From Natronorubrum tibetense GA33 (GTDB lineage: Archaea > Halobacteriota > Halobacteria > Halobacteriales > Natrialbaceae), in contig NZ_KB913017.1 of the NCBI RefSeq assembly GCF_000383975.1, positions 1,061,133-1,125,132 of the forward strand: DNA of 64,000 nt, given 5' to 3'. The notes under the pieces are model-generated. The model saw only the letters and a list, made by a program, of their open reading frames with translations. It did no database searches and was not told the origin of the DNA. This document shows, piece by piece, positions 1 through 8,874 of this stretch. The position numbers and the translations under genes were made by a program. Each line of letters opens with the position of its first letter. Positions within the stretch are counted from its first letter, which is position 1.

Positions 1-1
1 C

Positions 2-682
2 CGTGATGAGAGCAAGTCTCCGGTTCGCCCTAACCTGTGGGCCGACGATGGTAAGACCGTTCGTCGGCTCCGTAAAACCTACTTCACCGCCACGAGACGA
101 CTTCAACGTCGTAGCAGTGAGCGAATCGCTGAGTCCTACGGTGACGCGCTGTGGGGTCAGATTGACGACGTGTTCCACTGTGTGACCCGCGAGGTCGTGG
201 AGTACGCTGAGTCTGTCGAGAATCCATTACTGGTACTGGAAGACTTGACCTACATCCGTGAAAACATGGATTACGGCGAGTACATGAATCGGCGGTTGCA
301 CGGATGGGGTTTCGCCAAGCTCCACGCACAGATTCGGTACAAAGCCGCCGAGAAGGGGATTCCCGTCGAGACGGTGAATCCGCGGAACACGTCGAAAGCA
401 TGCCACGCCTGCGGTGAACACGGCTACCGGCCACGACAAGCGACGTTCCGTTGCTCGAACGACGATTGTTGGGTCAGTGAGTACCAAGCCGACGTGAATG
501 GGGCGATAAACATCGCAGACCGCTACCGTAGTGGAGAGAGTCACTGCCGAAGCGTCCGAACTTCCCGGCAGAAGGCAAGTGACAATGACTCGACTACGGA
601 TGGGGCCTCTTTGACCGGGCCACAAGACAGCCACGCAGATGCTGAAACTCAGCAGGAGACGCGTGGAACGTATGCGTCTTGA
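2..682 (+). CDS. tnpB: TnpB RNA-guided nuclease/transposase OrfB, N-terminus outside window
   Basis: The frame is open from base 2 to the stop at 680-682, giving the C-terminal 226 residues of a TnpB protein. Visible family features are the RuvC-like segment with LVLEDLTYIRE, a zinc-finger region (CHACG, then CSNDDC) and the final RuvC acidic residue in ADVNGAINIADR. TnpB proteins are RNA-guided DNA nucleases encoded in IS200/IS605 and IS1341-type elements and are the ancestors of Cas12. The C-terminal half looks intact, with no frameshift or internal stop. A polar tail of about 55 residues follows the RuvC domain, and its DNA probably doubles as part of the omega RNA. Whether the N-terminal half is intact cannot be seen. 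Confidence 0.85.
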   Translation, partial: RDESKSPVRPNLWADDGKTVRRLRKTYFTATRRLQRRSSERIAESYGDALWGQIDDVFHCVTREVVEYAESVENPLLVLEDLTYIRENMDYGEYMNRRLHGWGFAKLHAQIRYKAAEKGIPVETVNPRNTSKACHACGEHGYRPRQATFRCSNDDCWVSEYQADVNGAINIADRYRSGESHCRSVRTSRQKASDNDSTTDGASLTGPQDSHADAETQQETRGTYAS

Positions 683-757
683 AACTAACAGGCCGCTTCG
701 CTCGGCCTGAAATCCTATGGTGGGATTCCTCCGCGTTCACGCGGAGGAGGAGGTCAA
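600..757 (+). ncRNA. Probable omega RNA (reRNA) scaffold of the TnpB element
   Basis: In TnpB systems the guide RNA is made from the 3' end of tnpB and the element's right end, and the guide is the flanking host DNA. Here the tnpB end runs into three hairpins: AGGCCG/CGGCCT (690-708), AATCC/GGATT (711-727) and TCCTCCGCG/CGCGGAGGA (727-748). A scaffold ending near 757 would have a guide starting at the following host bases (about 758 on). The 5' limit is unknown; 600 is only a placeholder inside tnpB. Confidence 0.45.
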
Positions 758-871
758 TCCCTGTCTTCGACCGCAAGCCGTTGGTCGACGCGAGAGTTCG
801 ATCGGTGAGGAGTACCTCCAGTAGCTGTGGCCCGTCAGATGCAGCACACGGCTCGAGAAGAGCCAGGAGTG

Positions 872-1147
872 TCAGACGTCGACGTACTGGTCGACCCACT
901 CCTGACGGCGCTGCAGGACACGTCGCCCCTTCGGGGTCAGGGCGTAGTAGTTCGTCCGACGATCGAGTTGGCCTTTCTCGACGAGTTCCTTCTCGACCAG
1001 CGTGTCGAGATTGGGATACAGCCGGCCGTGGGTGACCGGCTGATCGATGTACCGATTGATGTCGTCGAGTATCTCCTGTCCGGACGGACGGTCTTTACCT
1101 GCGATTACGTACAACAAGTCACGTTGGAAGCCAGTTAACTGATCCAT
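872..1147 (-). CDS. PadR-family transcriptional regulator
   Basis: The 91-residue protein is a single winged-helix PadR domain with almost nothing else: LTGFQRDLLYVIAG at the start, a GQEILDDINRY recognition region, then HGRLYPNLDTLVEKELVEKG and YYALTPKGRRVL, the usual PadR wing and end. These proteins bind DNA as dimers, often beside their target. The start is supported by a GAGGGTGATC sequence immediately upstream, close to the haloarchaeal Shine-Dalgarno, and an AT-rich CTATAAC box about 45 nt upstream. The gene is divergent from the Nudix gene. Ligand and target are unknown. Confidence 0.85.
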   Translation of the reverse strand: MDQLTGFQRDLLYVIAGKDRPSGQEILDDINRYIDQPVTHGRLYPNLDTLVEKELVEKGQLDRRTNYYALTPKGRRVLQRRQEWVDQYVDV

Positions 1148-1325
1148 GGATCACCCTCTGAATGACGACGTTCACCGATCTGTGGCTTTGTTATAGAGCA
1201 GGTACGATCGGCCGAGCGTCCGGAACGCACCGCGTAGGACCGGCTCCCGCACGGCCCAGCGCGCAGAGCGTCGACGACGACTGCGTGACGCGGCGTTTTT
1301 GACGGGCACGGCCGTACAGCCCGGT

Positions 1326-1880
1326 ATGCCTCCGGATCCGCTCGCGTGGGAGACCCAAGATCGTCGGGTAGCCTATTCCTGCCCGGGCTTCGACATCGTT
1401 AACGAGTCCGTTCAGCTGCCCGACGGGACCGAAACCGAGTTCGACCACCTCTCCGAGCCGGCGAGCGTCTGCGTGCTCCCGTTCGCCGCCGACGGCGACG
1501 TGGTCTGCATCGAAGAGTGGCGTCAGGCCGTCTCACGGATCAACCGCGGTCTCCCCGTGGGCGGGACCGAACCGGACGACGACGATCTCGAGGCGGCCGC
1601 CCGCCGCGAACTCGCCGAAGAGACCGGCCACGAGGCCGAACGTCTCGAGCCGCTGGTGACTGTCGAGCCGGCAAACGGTATCGCGGATTCGGTGCTTCAC
1701 TTCTTCGTTGCCCACGGCTGTCGGCCGACTGCCGAACAGCAACTCGACCACAACGAGAGCATCCGCGTGACCCGGCAGCCGTACGAGGAGTTGCTCGAGG
1801 CCGTCCGCGACGGCGAGATCCGCGACGGGCGGACGGTGCTCGCCGTCTCGTACTATCAGCTGCTCGAGACAGATCCCTAA
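1326..1880 (+). CDS. Nudix hydrolase, ADP-ribose pyrophosphatase-like
   Basis: The 184-residue protein carries a Nudix box at about residues 78-100, ending in RRELAEETGHE, with the metal-binding REL-x-EE core intact. The first glutamate of the consensus (G-x5-E) appears to be aspartate here. The order of a strand-rich N-terminus, IEEWRQAV, GLPVGG and the box matches the ADP-ribose/NDP-sugar pyrophosphatase branch, which hydrolyses nucleoside diphosphates linked to another moiety. The substrate cannot be read from sequence. I chose the ATG at 1326 because residues further upstream in the frame do not look like this family. Confidence 0.8.
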   Translation: MPPDPLAWETQDRRVAYSCPGFDIVNESVQLPDGTETEFDHLSEPASVCVLPFAADGDVVCIEEWRQAVSRINRGLPVGGTEPDDDDLEAAARRELAEETGHEAERLEPLVTVEPANGIADSVLHFFVAHGCRPTAEQQLDHNESIRVTRQPYEELLEAVRDGEIRDGRTVLAVSYYQLLETDP

Positions 1881-1935
1881 AAATCGCGACGCGGTGCGAT
1901 CGGTCAGCTGACCGATCGGTGGTCACGGTCGGTCC

Positions 1936-3300
1936 TCAATTTAGAACGCCGATCGAGCCCAGCTCATCGTCGTTCTCGTTTTCGTCGATGTCGTCATCGT
2001 CATCGGTGTCCGCCTCGTCGTCTGCCATTTCGTCGTCATCGTCGTCAGCGACGTCCTCGAGGTCGGCCGTATCGCCGAGGGTAACGGTATCGGCGTTCAA
2101 GGTATCGACCGACATTGCCGACGCGGATGCCTCGGAGACAACGACCTCGTCTTCTTCGTCAGTCGCTTCGTCGTCGGCCTCATCGTCCATCTCGTCCTCG
2201 TCGTTAGCATCGTCGTCCTCGTCGTCCTGGATGGCAGCGTCGGTCGCTGCCTCGTCGTTCTCGTCGTCAGCCGCGTCGTCTTCGTCGTCAGCTTCCTCGA
2301 GCGAGTCGATAGTCATCGAATCGATCGAGACGCTTTCGACGTCGAACTGCTCGATGGTGAGCGAGTCGACTTCGTCACCGTTCGCGTCGTTAGCCTCTTC
2401 GTCTTCGTCGTTGGCATCGGTCTCGTCATCGTCGTTGGCATCGGTCTCGTCTTCGTCAGCCTCCTCCTCGTCCTCGTCGTCGTCATCGAAGAGACCGCCG
2501 AGGAAGTCGCTAACCTGATCGATGATGCCGTCGTCCTCCTCGATCTCGAGATCGTCGACCGTCATCTGTTCGACGTCCATGGACTCGATAGTGAGCTCAT
2601 GGACGGTGAGTGCGTCAGTGTCCTCGTCGAGGAAGTCGACCTCGCCGTTCTCGTCAGCCTCGTCGTCTTCCTCGTCGACGCCGACATCGTCCTCATCGTT
2701 CTCCTCCTCGTCTTGGACGGCAGCAGCGGTTTCTGCCTCGTCGTCCTCGTCAGCGTTCGCATCGTCGTCCTCAGCCTCGTCTTCGTCAACCGCTTCGTCC
2801 TCGTCGGCGTCCTCAGCCTCGTCGTCCGCAACCGGCTCGCCGTCGAGTTCGAGATCCGTGAACGAGACGTTCTCGAGTTCGAGGTGCTCGATCTCGATGT
2901 CGGAGATCGTCACCTGTTCTTCGGCGTCGGCGTCGTCGTCCAGCTCGTCGTCAGCCTCCTCGTCGTCCTGCTGGATGGCGGCGCCGGTCTCCGTTTCTTC
3001 GTCGTCAGCACCGTCCTCTTCGCCCTCGTCCGCCTCGGCTTCGTCGTCAGCCTCGTCAATCTCGTCCTCGAGTGCCTCGTCGTCGACGTCAAACTGATCG
3101 ACGTTCAGTTCCTCGATCGTCGCGTTCTCGACGGTGACGTTCTCGAGTTCGAGCGTCTCGACCTGTACGTTTTCGAGTGATGCGCTCGTGTCTCCGGCGT
3201 CGTTCGCCCCTGCGGATGCGCCAGCGAGGGCGGGACCCCCCGAAACGGCAACCAGCAGCGCCACGAACACCACACCAACTGTCTGCAATCGTGAATCCAT
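1936..3300 (-). CDS. Secreted hyperacidic repeat protein, paralogue A
   Basis: This 454-residue protein starts with a Sec-type signal peptide (hydrophobic VGVVFVALLVAVSGG, then PALAGASA). The rest alternates five short hydrophobic modules with long Asp/Glu-rich linkers. The modules have the pattern LxIexxxVexxTIdxL, for example LELENVTVENATIEELNV, TISDIEIEHLELENVSF, LTIESMDVEQMTVDDLEI and LTIEQFDVESVSIDSMTI. Linkers often contain an AAIQ or AAVQ tag. The protein ends in GSIGVLN. The modules read like single rungs of a beta-solenoid or sheet. No enzymatic motif is visible. It has a tandem paralogue at 3649-5010 with the same module order. Function is unknown; a cell-surface, matrix or cation-binding role is possible. 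The start is supported by the signal peptide and a TATA-like box 26-37 nt upstream. Confidence 0.8.
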   Translation of the reverse strand: MDSRLQTVGVVFVALLVAVSGGPALAGASAGANDAGDTSASLENVQVETLELENVTVENATIEELNVDQFDVDDEALEDEIDEADDEAEADEGEEDGADDEETETGAAIQQDDEEADDELDDDADAEEQVTISDIEIEHLELENVSFTDLELDGEPVADDEAEDADEDEAVDEDEAEDDDANADEDDEAETAAAVQDEEENDEDDVGVDEEDDEADENGEVDFLDEDTDALTVHELTIESMDVEQMTVDDLEIEEDDGIIDQVSDFLGGLFDDDDEDEEEADEDETDANDDDETDANDEDEEANDANGDEVDSLTIEQFDVESVSIDSMTIDSLEEADDEDDAADDENDEAATDAAIQDDEDDDANDEDEMDDEADDEATDEEDEVVVSEASASAMSVDTLNADTVTLGDTADLEDVADDDDDEMADDEADTDDDDDIDENENDDELGSIGVLN

Positions 3301-3648
3301 GCACTCGCTGGTACCAGCCGATCACGGCTAAAACGAGCCGACTGTTACGGCGTTATCTCGGAGAAACGCACAGTTAGCCGCCACGACGAGAGCGCTAATC
3401 TCGTGTTCATCGTGTTTCGCCCGGTAACGGCCTTCAGTGGGCGTTAACCGACCGAATCCGCCTTGTGCCTGCGATCGCTACCGACTTATCACAACCGGCG
3501 AAGAACGGACCGTTACCTGGTCCGGTCGACGGACCGAATCGCTGAGACGGGTATAGAACGGTCTCTCGAGCGAACGTGGTCCACAAAAAGAACGGCAACC
3601 GGGTAACGCGGTCAGCACCGTGCTGACCGGTGTGATACAGCGTGTCGA
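3301..3648 (-). promoter_or_regulatory. Intergenic region with promoter of hyperacidic gene A
   Basis: This stretch holds no gene. On the minus strand a CTCGTTTTAGCC sequence (3326-3337) lies 26-37 nt before the start codon and fits a haloarchaeal TATA box for a leaderless mRNA. The same box and its surroundings recur before paralogue B. A second conserved block at 3461-3500 (CCTTGTGCCTGCG, then CTTATC) recurs at 5180-5219, so at least 200 bp of upstream DNA was duplicated together with the gene. Confidence 0.6.
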
Positions 3649-5010
3649 TCAGTTCAGGACGCCGAGGATTCCGTCGTCATCCTCTTCGTCGTCGTCCTCG
3701 TCATCCTCGTCTTCATCGTCGTCGAGGAGGTCATCGTCTTCCTCGTCGTCGTCCATCTCGTCGTCATCGGCTTCCTCATCGTCGACGTCCTCGAGGTCGG
3801 CGGCGTCGCCGAGCGTCAGGGTCTCGGCGGTTGCGTCACCGACGTCGATCGTGGACGCGGAGACGTGTGCGATGGTCTCCTCGTCAGCGTCTTCGTCCTC
3901 GTCCATCTCGTCGTCAGCCTCGTCGTTTTCGTCGTCAGCTTCAGCGTCGTCGGCCTCGTCGTCATCAGCCTCGTCGTCAGCTTCCTCGACCGTCTCGACC
4001 GTCATCGAGTCGACGGTGATCTCGTCAACGTCGAACTGCTCGATGGTGAGTTCGTCGATCTGCTCTTCTTCGACGTCGTCATCCTCGTCCATTTCGTCTT
4101 CGTCGTCGACACCGACATCATCGTCCTCGTCGTCGACGCCAACGTCGTCGTCATCCTCGTCCTGGATGGCGGCGTCAGTTTCCGCCTCGTCGTCATCGTC
4201 GGCCTCCTCGTCGTCAGCGTCGTCCATCTCGTCGTCTTCGTCCATGGCGTCGTCAGCGTCCTCACCGACGGTCAGCTCGTCGATGGTCAGCGTCTCAACG
4301 TCCATGGTTTCGATGGTGAGCTCTTCGACGGTGACCTCGTCAGCGTCCTCGTCGATGAGGTCGAGTTCGTCGTCGGCCTCATCGTCCATCTCGTCTTCGT
4401 CGTCGACGCCGACGTCATCGTCCTCGTCCATCTCGTCCTCATCGTCGTCCTGAACGAGGGCATCAGTTTCCGCCTCGTCGGCGTCGTCGTCGAGGGCGTC
4501 ATCCTCGTCGTCCGCATCAGCGTCCTCGAGTTCCTCGTCCTCGCTGATTTCGAGGTCCTCGATGGAGACGTCCTCGAGTTCGAGGTGCTCGATCTCGATG
4601 TCCGAGATCGTCACTTCTTCCTCGTCAGCGTCGTCGTCGACGCCGACGTCATCTTCTTCTTCGTCGTCGGCCATGTCGTCGTCATCGTCCTGAATTGCAG
4701 CGTCGGTCGCTGCCTCGTCAGTATCGTCGTCTTCGTCGTCAGCCGCGTCGTCATCAGCTTCGTCGAGTTCATCCTGAAGCGCTTGCGTGTCAGCGTCGAG
4801 TTCCTCGACGTTCAGCTCCTCTATCGTCGCGTTCTCGATCGTAACGTTATCGAGTTCGAGTGTTTCGACTTCCGTATCTTGAAGCGTTACGCTCATCTCG
4901 CCAGCATCGTCGCTCGCTCCTGATGATGCGCCTGCGAGGGCGGGACCTCCCGAAAGGGCGACCATCAGCGCGACGAACACTACACCGAGTTTCTGCGATC
5001 GTGAATCCAT
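3649..5010 (-). CDS. Secreted hyperacidic repeat protein, paralogue B
   Basis: This 453-residue protein is a close tandem paralogue of 1936-3300. It has the same MDSR start and signal peptide, the same five hydrophobic modules in the same order (LELDNVTIENATIEELNV, TISDIEIEHLELEDVSIEDL, LTIETMDVETLTIDELTV, LTIEQFDVDEITVDSMTV and a last ASTIDVGDATAETLTLGDAA) and the same ending (GILGVLN). Its acidic linkers are richer in Asp and contain several copies of DDDVGVDDED. The modules are much better conserved than the linkers, which suggests that they carry the function. There are no catalytic motifs or C-terminal anchor, so the product is probably released or bound to the cell surface by charge. 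Function is unknown. Confidence 0.8.
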   Translation of the reverse strand: MDSRSQKLGVVFVALMVALSGGPALAGASSGASDDAGEMSVTLQDTEVETLELDNVTIENATIEELNVEELDADTQALQDELDEADDDAADDEDDDTDEAATDAAIQDDDDDMADDEEEDDVGVDDDADEEEVTISDIEIEHLELEDVSIEDLEISEDEELEDADADDEDDALDDDADEAETDALVQDDDEDEMDEDDDVGVDDEDEMDDEADDELDLIDEDADEVTVEELTIETMDVETLTIDELTVGEDADDAMDEDDEMDDADDEEADDDDEAETDAAIQDEDDDDVGVDDEDDDVGVDDEDEMDEDDDVEEEQIDELTIEQFDVDEITVDSMTVETVEEADDEADDDEADDAEADDENDEADDEMDEDEDADEETIAHVSASTIDVGDATAETLTLGDAADLEDVDDEEADDDEMDDDEEDDDLLDDDEDEDDEDDDEEDDDGILGVLN

Positions 5011-5335
5011 GCACTCTGTGCTACTGGCGGATAACGGCTAAAACGAGGCGACTGTTACGAGATTGTCTCGGGGAAAGTCACAGTTTGAAACCGTGCAACA
5101 GTCCCTAATCCGTGGTTCATCCTGTCGTCTGAAAGGACAGTATTCATCTGGGTCTGGCTACCGATTGCTGAGAAATTGCCCTTGTGCCTGCGCTCGCCAC
5201 CATCTTATCGTAACCGCCCGTGATCGGGCGTCTACCGCGATGTTCGTATGTCAGGGAACGATCGAATTACGGCTCCTCGACAGTCGTCCGTCGAAAACCG
5301 TCATGACTTACGTCGGACGGTCCAACAGCCGACCA
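5011..5335 (-). promoter_or_regulatory. Intergenic region with promoter of hyperacidic gene B
   Basis: The minus strand has a CTCGTTTTAGCC box at 5036-5047, the same distance from the start codon as in paralogue A. A block at 5180-5219 matches 3461-3500. The right part must also hold the tgtA promoter. A plus-strand CTTATC at 5213-5218 lies about 25 nt before an in-frame ATG at 5240, which could give tgtA a longer N-terminus, but the family start fits the later ATG at 5336. Confidence 0.5.
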
Positions 5336-6817
5336 ATGCGCGAGTGCTTCGAAGTCCGGGATACCGACGCCGGCGGGCGAATCGGCGAACTCACCGTCCC
5401 GAGAGCAGACGTTACCGTCGAGACACCGGCGCTCCTGCCGGTGATTAATCCGAATCTGGATACGATCGCTCCCCGTCGACTCGCCACGGAGTTCGGCGCC
5501 GAGATCCTCATCACGAACTCGTATATCATCCACGAGACCGAAGACGTCCGCGAGCGCGCCCTCGAGGACGGGCTTCACGAGTTACTCGAGTTCCCCGGCG
5601 CGATCATGACCGACTCGGGCTCCTTTCAGCTCTCCGAGTACGGCGACATCGACGTCACGACCGAGGAGATCCTCGAGTTCCAGCGCGAGATCGGCTCCGA
5701 TATCGCCACGCCGGTCGACATCCCGACGCCGCCGGACGTCGACCGCGAGCGCGCCGAGGCCGAACTCGAGACGACCCAGGAACGCCTCGAACTCGCCGAG
5801 ACCGTCGAGACGGGCGACATGCTCGTGTCGGCACCGGTCCAGGGGTCGACGTATCCGGACCTCCGTGAGGCGGCCGGTCGTCACGCCGATTCCACCTCGC
5901 TCGACGTCTTCCCCGTCGGCGCGGTCGTCCCGCTGATGAACGACTACCGCTACGACGACATGATCGACGTCGTCGCCGCCGCCAAGCGCGGCCTTGGTGC
6001 CGACGCGCCGGTCCACCTCTTCGGTGCCGGCCACCCGATGATGTTCGCACTCGCCGCCGCGATGGGCTGTGACCTGTTCGACTCTGCCGCCTACGCGCTC
6101 TACGCCCGCGACGATCGCTATCTCACGGTTCGAGGGACCCGTCACCTCGACGACCTCGACTACCTGCCCTGTTCGTGTCCCGTCTGTACCGAACACTCGC
6201 CCGACGACCTCCGCGCGCTCCCCGACGACGAGCGCGAGTCCGAACTCGGCGCGCACAACCTCCACGTCACCTTCGAGGAGATCCGCCGAATAAAACAGGC
6301 CATCCGCGCGGGCAACTTGCTCGAACTCGTCGAGCAGCGCGCTCGCGCCCACCCGACGATGCTCGACGGCTACCGCACCCTGCTCGATCACGCCGCCCAA
6401 CTCGAGCGGAGCGACCCCGTCTCCAAGGGCTCTTTCTTCTATACCTCCGCCGAGAGCGCACGGCGGCCGGAAGTCCTGCGCCACCACCGGCGCCTCGAGC
6501 GACTCGCCGTCCCCGACTCGCTGCTCGTCACCGAGGGGAGTTCCCCGCGCGGCGACGAGTACGACGACTCCTGGCGCGTCGAGCCGCCGTTCGGTCCGTT
6601 CCCCCGCTCACTCTCGAAGAGTTACCCGCTCACCGCCGAGGTGCCCGACCGGACGGACCGCGAAGCGCTCGAGGCCGCAGCAGACGGCGTCGCTCGGCTC
6701 GCGGCGGCGAATCCGGACGCCGACATCACCCTCGGACACCGTGGCTGGCCGACCGGCGTCCTCGGTCGCCTCCCAGCAAACGTGGCGGTAATCGATCTCT
6801 CCGACACCCAGACGTAA
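5336..6817 (+). CDS. tgtA: Archaeosine tRNA-ribosyltransferase (tRNA-guanine(15) transglycosylase)
   Basis: The 493-residue enzyme exchanges guanine 15 in the tRNA D-loop for preQ0, the first tRNA-level step of archaeosine synthesis. Family features include [15 protein letters not shown] at the start, [17 protein letters not shown] containing the catalytic/binding aspartate region, [10 protein letters not shown], and the zinc site PCSCPVC with a downstream His (AHNLH). The C-terminal third is the archaeal extension. I chose the ATG at 5336 because homologues begin with M-x-FEVRD. The frame is open far upstream and longer starts are possible. The gene stands alone between two unrelated units, but arcS and RaSEA lie in the same window. 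Confidence 0.95.
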   Translation: MRECFEVRDTDAGGRIGELTVPRADVTVETPALLPVINPNLDTIAPRRLATEFGAEILITNSYIIHETEDVRERALEDGLHELLEFPGAIMTDSGSFQLSEYGDIDVTTEEILEFQREIGSDIATPVDIPTPPDVDRERAEAELETTQERLELAETVETGDMLVSAPVQGSTYPDLREAAGRHADSTSLDVFPVGAVVPLMNDYRYDDMIDVVAAAKRGLGADAPVHLFGAGHPMMFALAAAMGCDLFDSAAYALYARDDRYLTVRGTRHLDDLDYLPCSCPVCTEHSPDDLRALPDDERESELGAHNLHVTFEEIRRIKQAIRAGNLLELVEQRARAHPTMLDGYRTLLDHAAQLERSDPVSKGSFFYTSAESARRPEVLRHHRRLERLAVPDSLLVTEGSSPRGDEYDDSWRVEPPFGPFPRSLSKSYPLTAEVPDRTDREALEAAADGVARLAAANPDADITLGHRGWPTGVLGRLPANVAVIDLSDTQT

Positions 6818-6939
6818 TTGTACGAAAAACTCACGGCGGGTGAGGATACAATCGGACAGTGTCAACCGTTGTCTATGAGATGATCCCGTTCTAGAAGTGT
6901 ACCAGACAGTATATTCTGAACAGGTACGAAGGTTCAGTT

Positions 6940-8874
6940 GTGCCCGATCTGTCCACAACTAATCTCGTTATTGGATTGTTCGTCGTCATCGTTCTCGGGA
7001 GTGTCGGGCTGTTCGTCATCGACGCCGACTCGACGACACCCGATCCCGCCGCGTTCGACGATACGGTTCAGGACGGGCTCACGTTCGAGGCAGAGCTCGC
7101 ACTCGGTGACGACGTCGAACTGCCTCGCATGCAGGTATTTTACTCGCAGTATCAGTACGTCGTCGGCTACTACGGCGTCGAGACGTTTGTCGAGGCCCAG
7201 CGACAGCCGGAACACGAACAGCGGTTCGGCTATCCGCAGACGACGTACGTCACCGACTACAGCGACACCAGTGTCGAGTTGACGGACGAGGGGTATCCAA
7301 CCACGGAGGCACAGCCGGGGTGGACCGACGCCGAAGCGGCGTGGTTCGTCGTCGGCAGTGACGCGGAGACGCCGGCTGGAGAAACCGTCGTGCCGTTTGC
7401 CGATCAGAACGAGGCGACGTCGTTCGCCAACGAATACGGAGGCAGCGTCCACGACTGGGAGTCGGTCCTCGAGGTCGAGTTCGAGCACGACGACGCAACG
7501 GTCGCACGCGACCGAATCGACGACCGCCAGCAACTGGCCGACGAACGGATCGAGACTGCCGATCCGCTCACGGACCGGCCGACGTCGCTGACCGTCGGTG
7601 AGGATACGGAAACCGTCCAGGAGGCGCTCGAAGAGGCACCCGATAACACGACCATCGTGATCCCCGAGGGGACCTACGAGGAGACGCTCGAGATCGAGCG
7701 ACCGGTTACGCTCGCCGGCAACGGTAACGTGACGCTTCGCGGTGATGGAAACGGGTCGGTTGTCACGGTCACCGCCGATCGAGTGGCGATCGAAGGCGTC
7801 GATATCGACGGCGTCGGGAACGTCACGAGAGGGGGCGACGAGCTTCCGGTCGATATCGACGACGAGGAGTGGGACGCGGCGTTCGTTCAAAATTACGCCG
7901 GCACCGACGCCGGAGTCGCGGCCTACACCGCCGACGAACTTCTGGTTCAGGACGTCGACATCGACACACCTGCAAGCGGGATAATCGCCTACGATAGTAC
8001 CGATGCCGTCGTTCGAAACGTCACGGTTTTCGGACCCGACGACCCGACGAACGGACTCGCCGGCGTGCTGGCGTTTCAGTCCTCAGCGGTAGTCGAGAAC
8101 TCGACGATCCACGGGACACCCAACGGTGTGTACCTCTACCGTTCTCCGACGACGGTCGTCCGTTCGAACACGCTAGCGGGCAACCAGTTGGGGATCCATC
8201 TGATGCACACGGACGATACGCTCCTCGCGGACAACGAGTTGCGAGACCAGCACAACACCGGACTCTACATCATGACCGGTCCGGAACGAAACGCGGTCGT
8301 CGGAAACTCGTTCCACGACGCGCCAGTCGGTCTCAACGTCGTCGGGACCAACACGTACGTCGCGGACAACTTCGTCGAAGGTGCCGAAATCGGGATGCGT
8401 ATCGGCACGACGTCCTCGATCTACGAGGGTAACGTCATCGCCGGCAACGACATGGGAGTACGCGTCACGGCCACGCTCCCGACGAATCAGGTTACCGGGA
8501 ACGACTTCGTCGGAAACGACGAGCACGCCATCGCCGGTACCGGGTCGCTACGGATCTGGAGCGACGGTAACACCGGAAATTACTGGCAAGGGGGTGCTGG
8601 AGTCGCCGACGGCAATCGGTCTGATCGGTCGTACACGCCGACCAACCCCATCGACAGCCAGTTACACGTGACCGACGGAACGCCGACGCTCGTCCGAGCA
8701 CCGGCACTCAAGGCGCTTGCCGGCCTCGAAGGGTCGGTGCCCGGAATGCGAACCGGGAGTATCGTCGACCAGGCACCGGCCTGCGAGCCAACCAATCCGG
8801 AGCGACTCGAGGGGACCGAGTGGGACGCCCACGCCTGGCCCTGCTACGAGACGACGCGAACGACCAATGACTGA
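6940..8874 (+). CDS. nosD: NosL-NosD fusion, copper-site maturation protein
   Basis: The 644-residue protein starts at a GTG with an N-terminal membrane anchor (about 8-27). Residues 50-178 resemble NosL, with TTYVTDYSD and VPFADQNEATSFANEYGG matching the separate NosL at 10537-11133 (VTYLTDYS; IPFSDADEADDFQAEYGG). The copper-binding Cys residues of that NosL are absent here, while a Met (M64) remains. Residues from about 215 on form the NosD/CASH right-handed beta-helix, with many VRSNTL, GIHLM and VVGNSF rungs. NosD works with the NosFY transporter outside the membrane to build copper centres, classically CuZ of nitrous oxide reductase. The gene is the first of a tightly overlapping nosDFY operon. 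No nosZ is in the window, so the client protein is unknown. Confidence 0.85.
   Translation: MPDLSTTNLVIGLFVVIVLGSVGLFVIDADSTTPDPAAFDDTVQDGLTFEAELALGDDVELPRMQVFYSQYQYVVGYYGVETFVEAQRQPEHEQRFGYPQTTYVTDYSDTSVELTDEGYPTTEAQPGWTDAEAAWFVVGSDAETPAGETVVPFADQNEATSFANEYGGSVHDWESVLEVEFEHDDATVARDRIDDRQQLADERIETADPLTDRPTSLTVGEDTETVQEALEEAPDNTTIVIPEGTYEETLEIERPVTLAGNGNVTLRGDGNGSVVTVTADRVAIEGVDIDGVGNVTRGGDELPVDIDDEEWDAAFVQNYAGTDAGVAAYTADELLVQDVDIDTPASGIIAYDSTDAVVRNVTVFGPDDPTNGLAGVLAFQSSAVVENSTIHGTPNGVYLYRSPTTVVRSNTLAGNQLGIHLMHTDDTLLADNELRDQHNTGLYIMTGPERNAVVGNSFHDAPVGLNVVGTNTYVADNFVEGAEIGMRIGTTSSIYEGNVIAGNDMGVRVTATLPTNQVTGNDFVGNDEHAIAGTGSLRIWSDGNTGNYWQGGAGVADGNRSDRSYTPTNPIDSQLHVTDGTPTLVRAPALKALAGLEGSVPGMRTGSIVDQAPACEPTNPERLEGTEWDAHAWPCYETTRTTND

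Larger units (their letters stand above)
1..757 (+). mobile_element. Right part of an IS200/IS605-family (IS1341-type) element
   Basis: The element enters from the left window edge and consists of the 3' part of tnpB followed by about 75 bases with three successive hairpins. The outermost is a 9-bp stem with a four-base loop at 727-748, followed by a GGTCAA-like end near 752-757. Right ends of this family carry such a subterminal hairpin and have no terminal inverted repeats. No tnpA is visible, but the left end is outside the window. The exact right boundary is an estimate. Confidence 0.7.
1936..5219. repeat. Tandem gene duplication of about 1.6 kb
   Basis: Two head-to-tail units, about 1936-3500 and 3649-5219, each hold a hyperacidic secreted protein gene plus about 200 bp of upstream DNA. 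Similarity is clear in the signal peptide, the five hydrophobic modules, the C-terminal GVLN, the TATA region and a distal upstream block. The acidic linkers have diverged in length and composition, as expected for GAC/GAA codon runs prone to slippage. Confidence 0.7.

Noticed and set aside
1517-4453. Long serine-rich open frames on the plus strand opposite the hyperacidic genes
   Set aside because: They are mirror readings of GAC/GAA/GAT codon runs; the minus-strand proteins have signal peptides and promoters, the plus-strand ones do not.
1936-5010. Low-complexity repeats that could be mistaken for a CRISPR or satellite array
   Set aside because: No constant repeat-spacer pattern; the periodicity is codon-level Asp/Glu coding.
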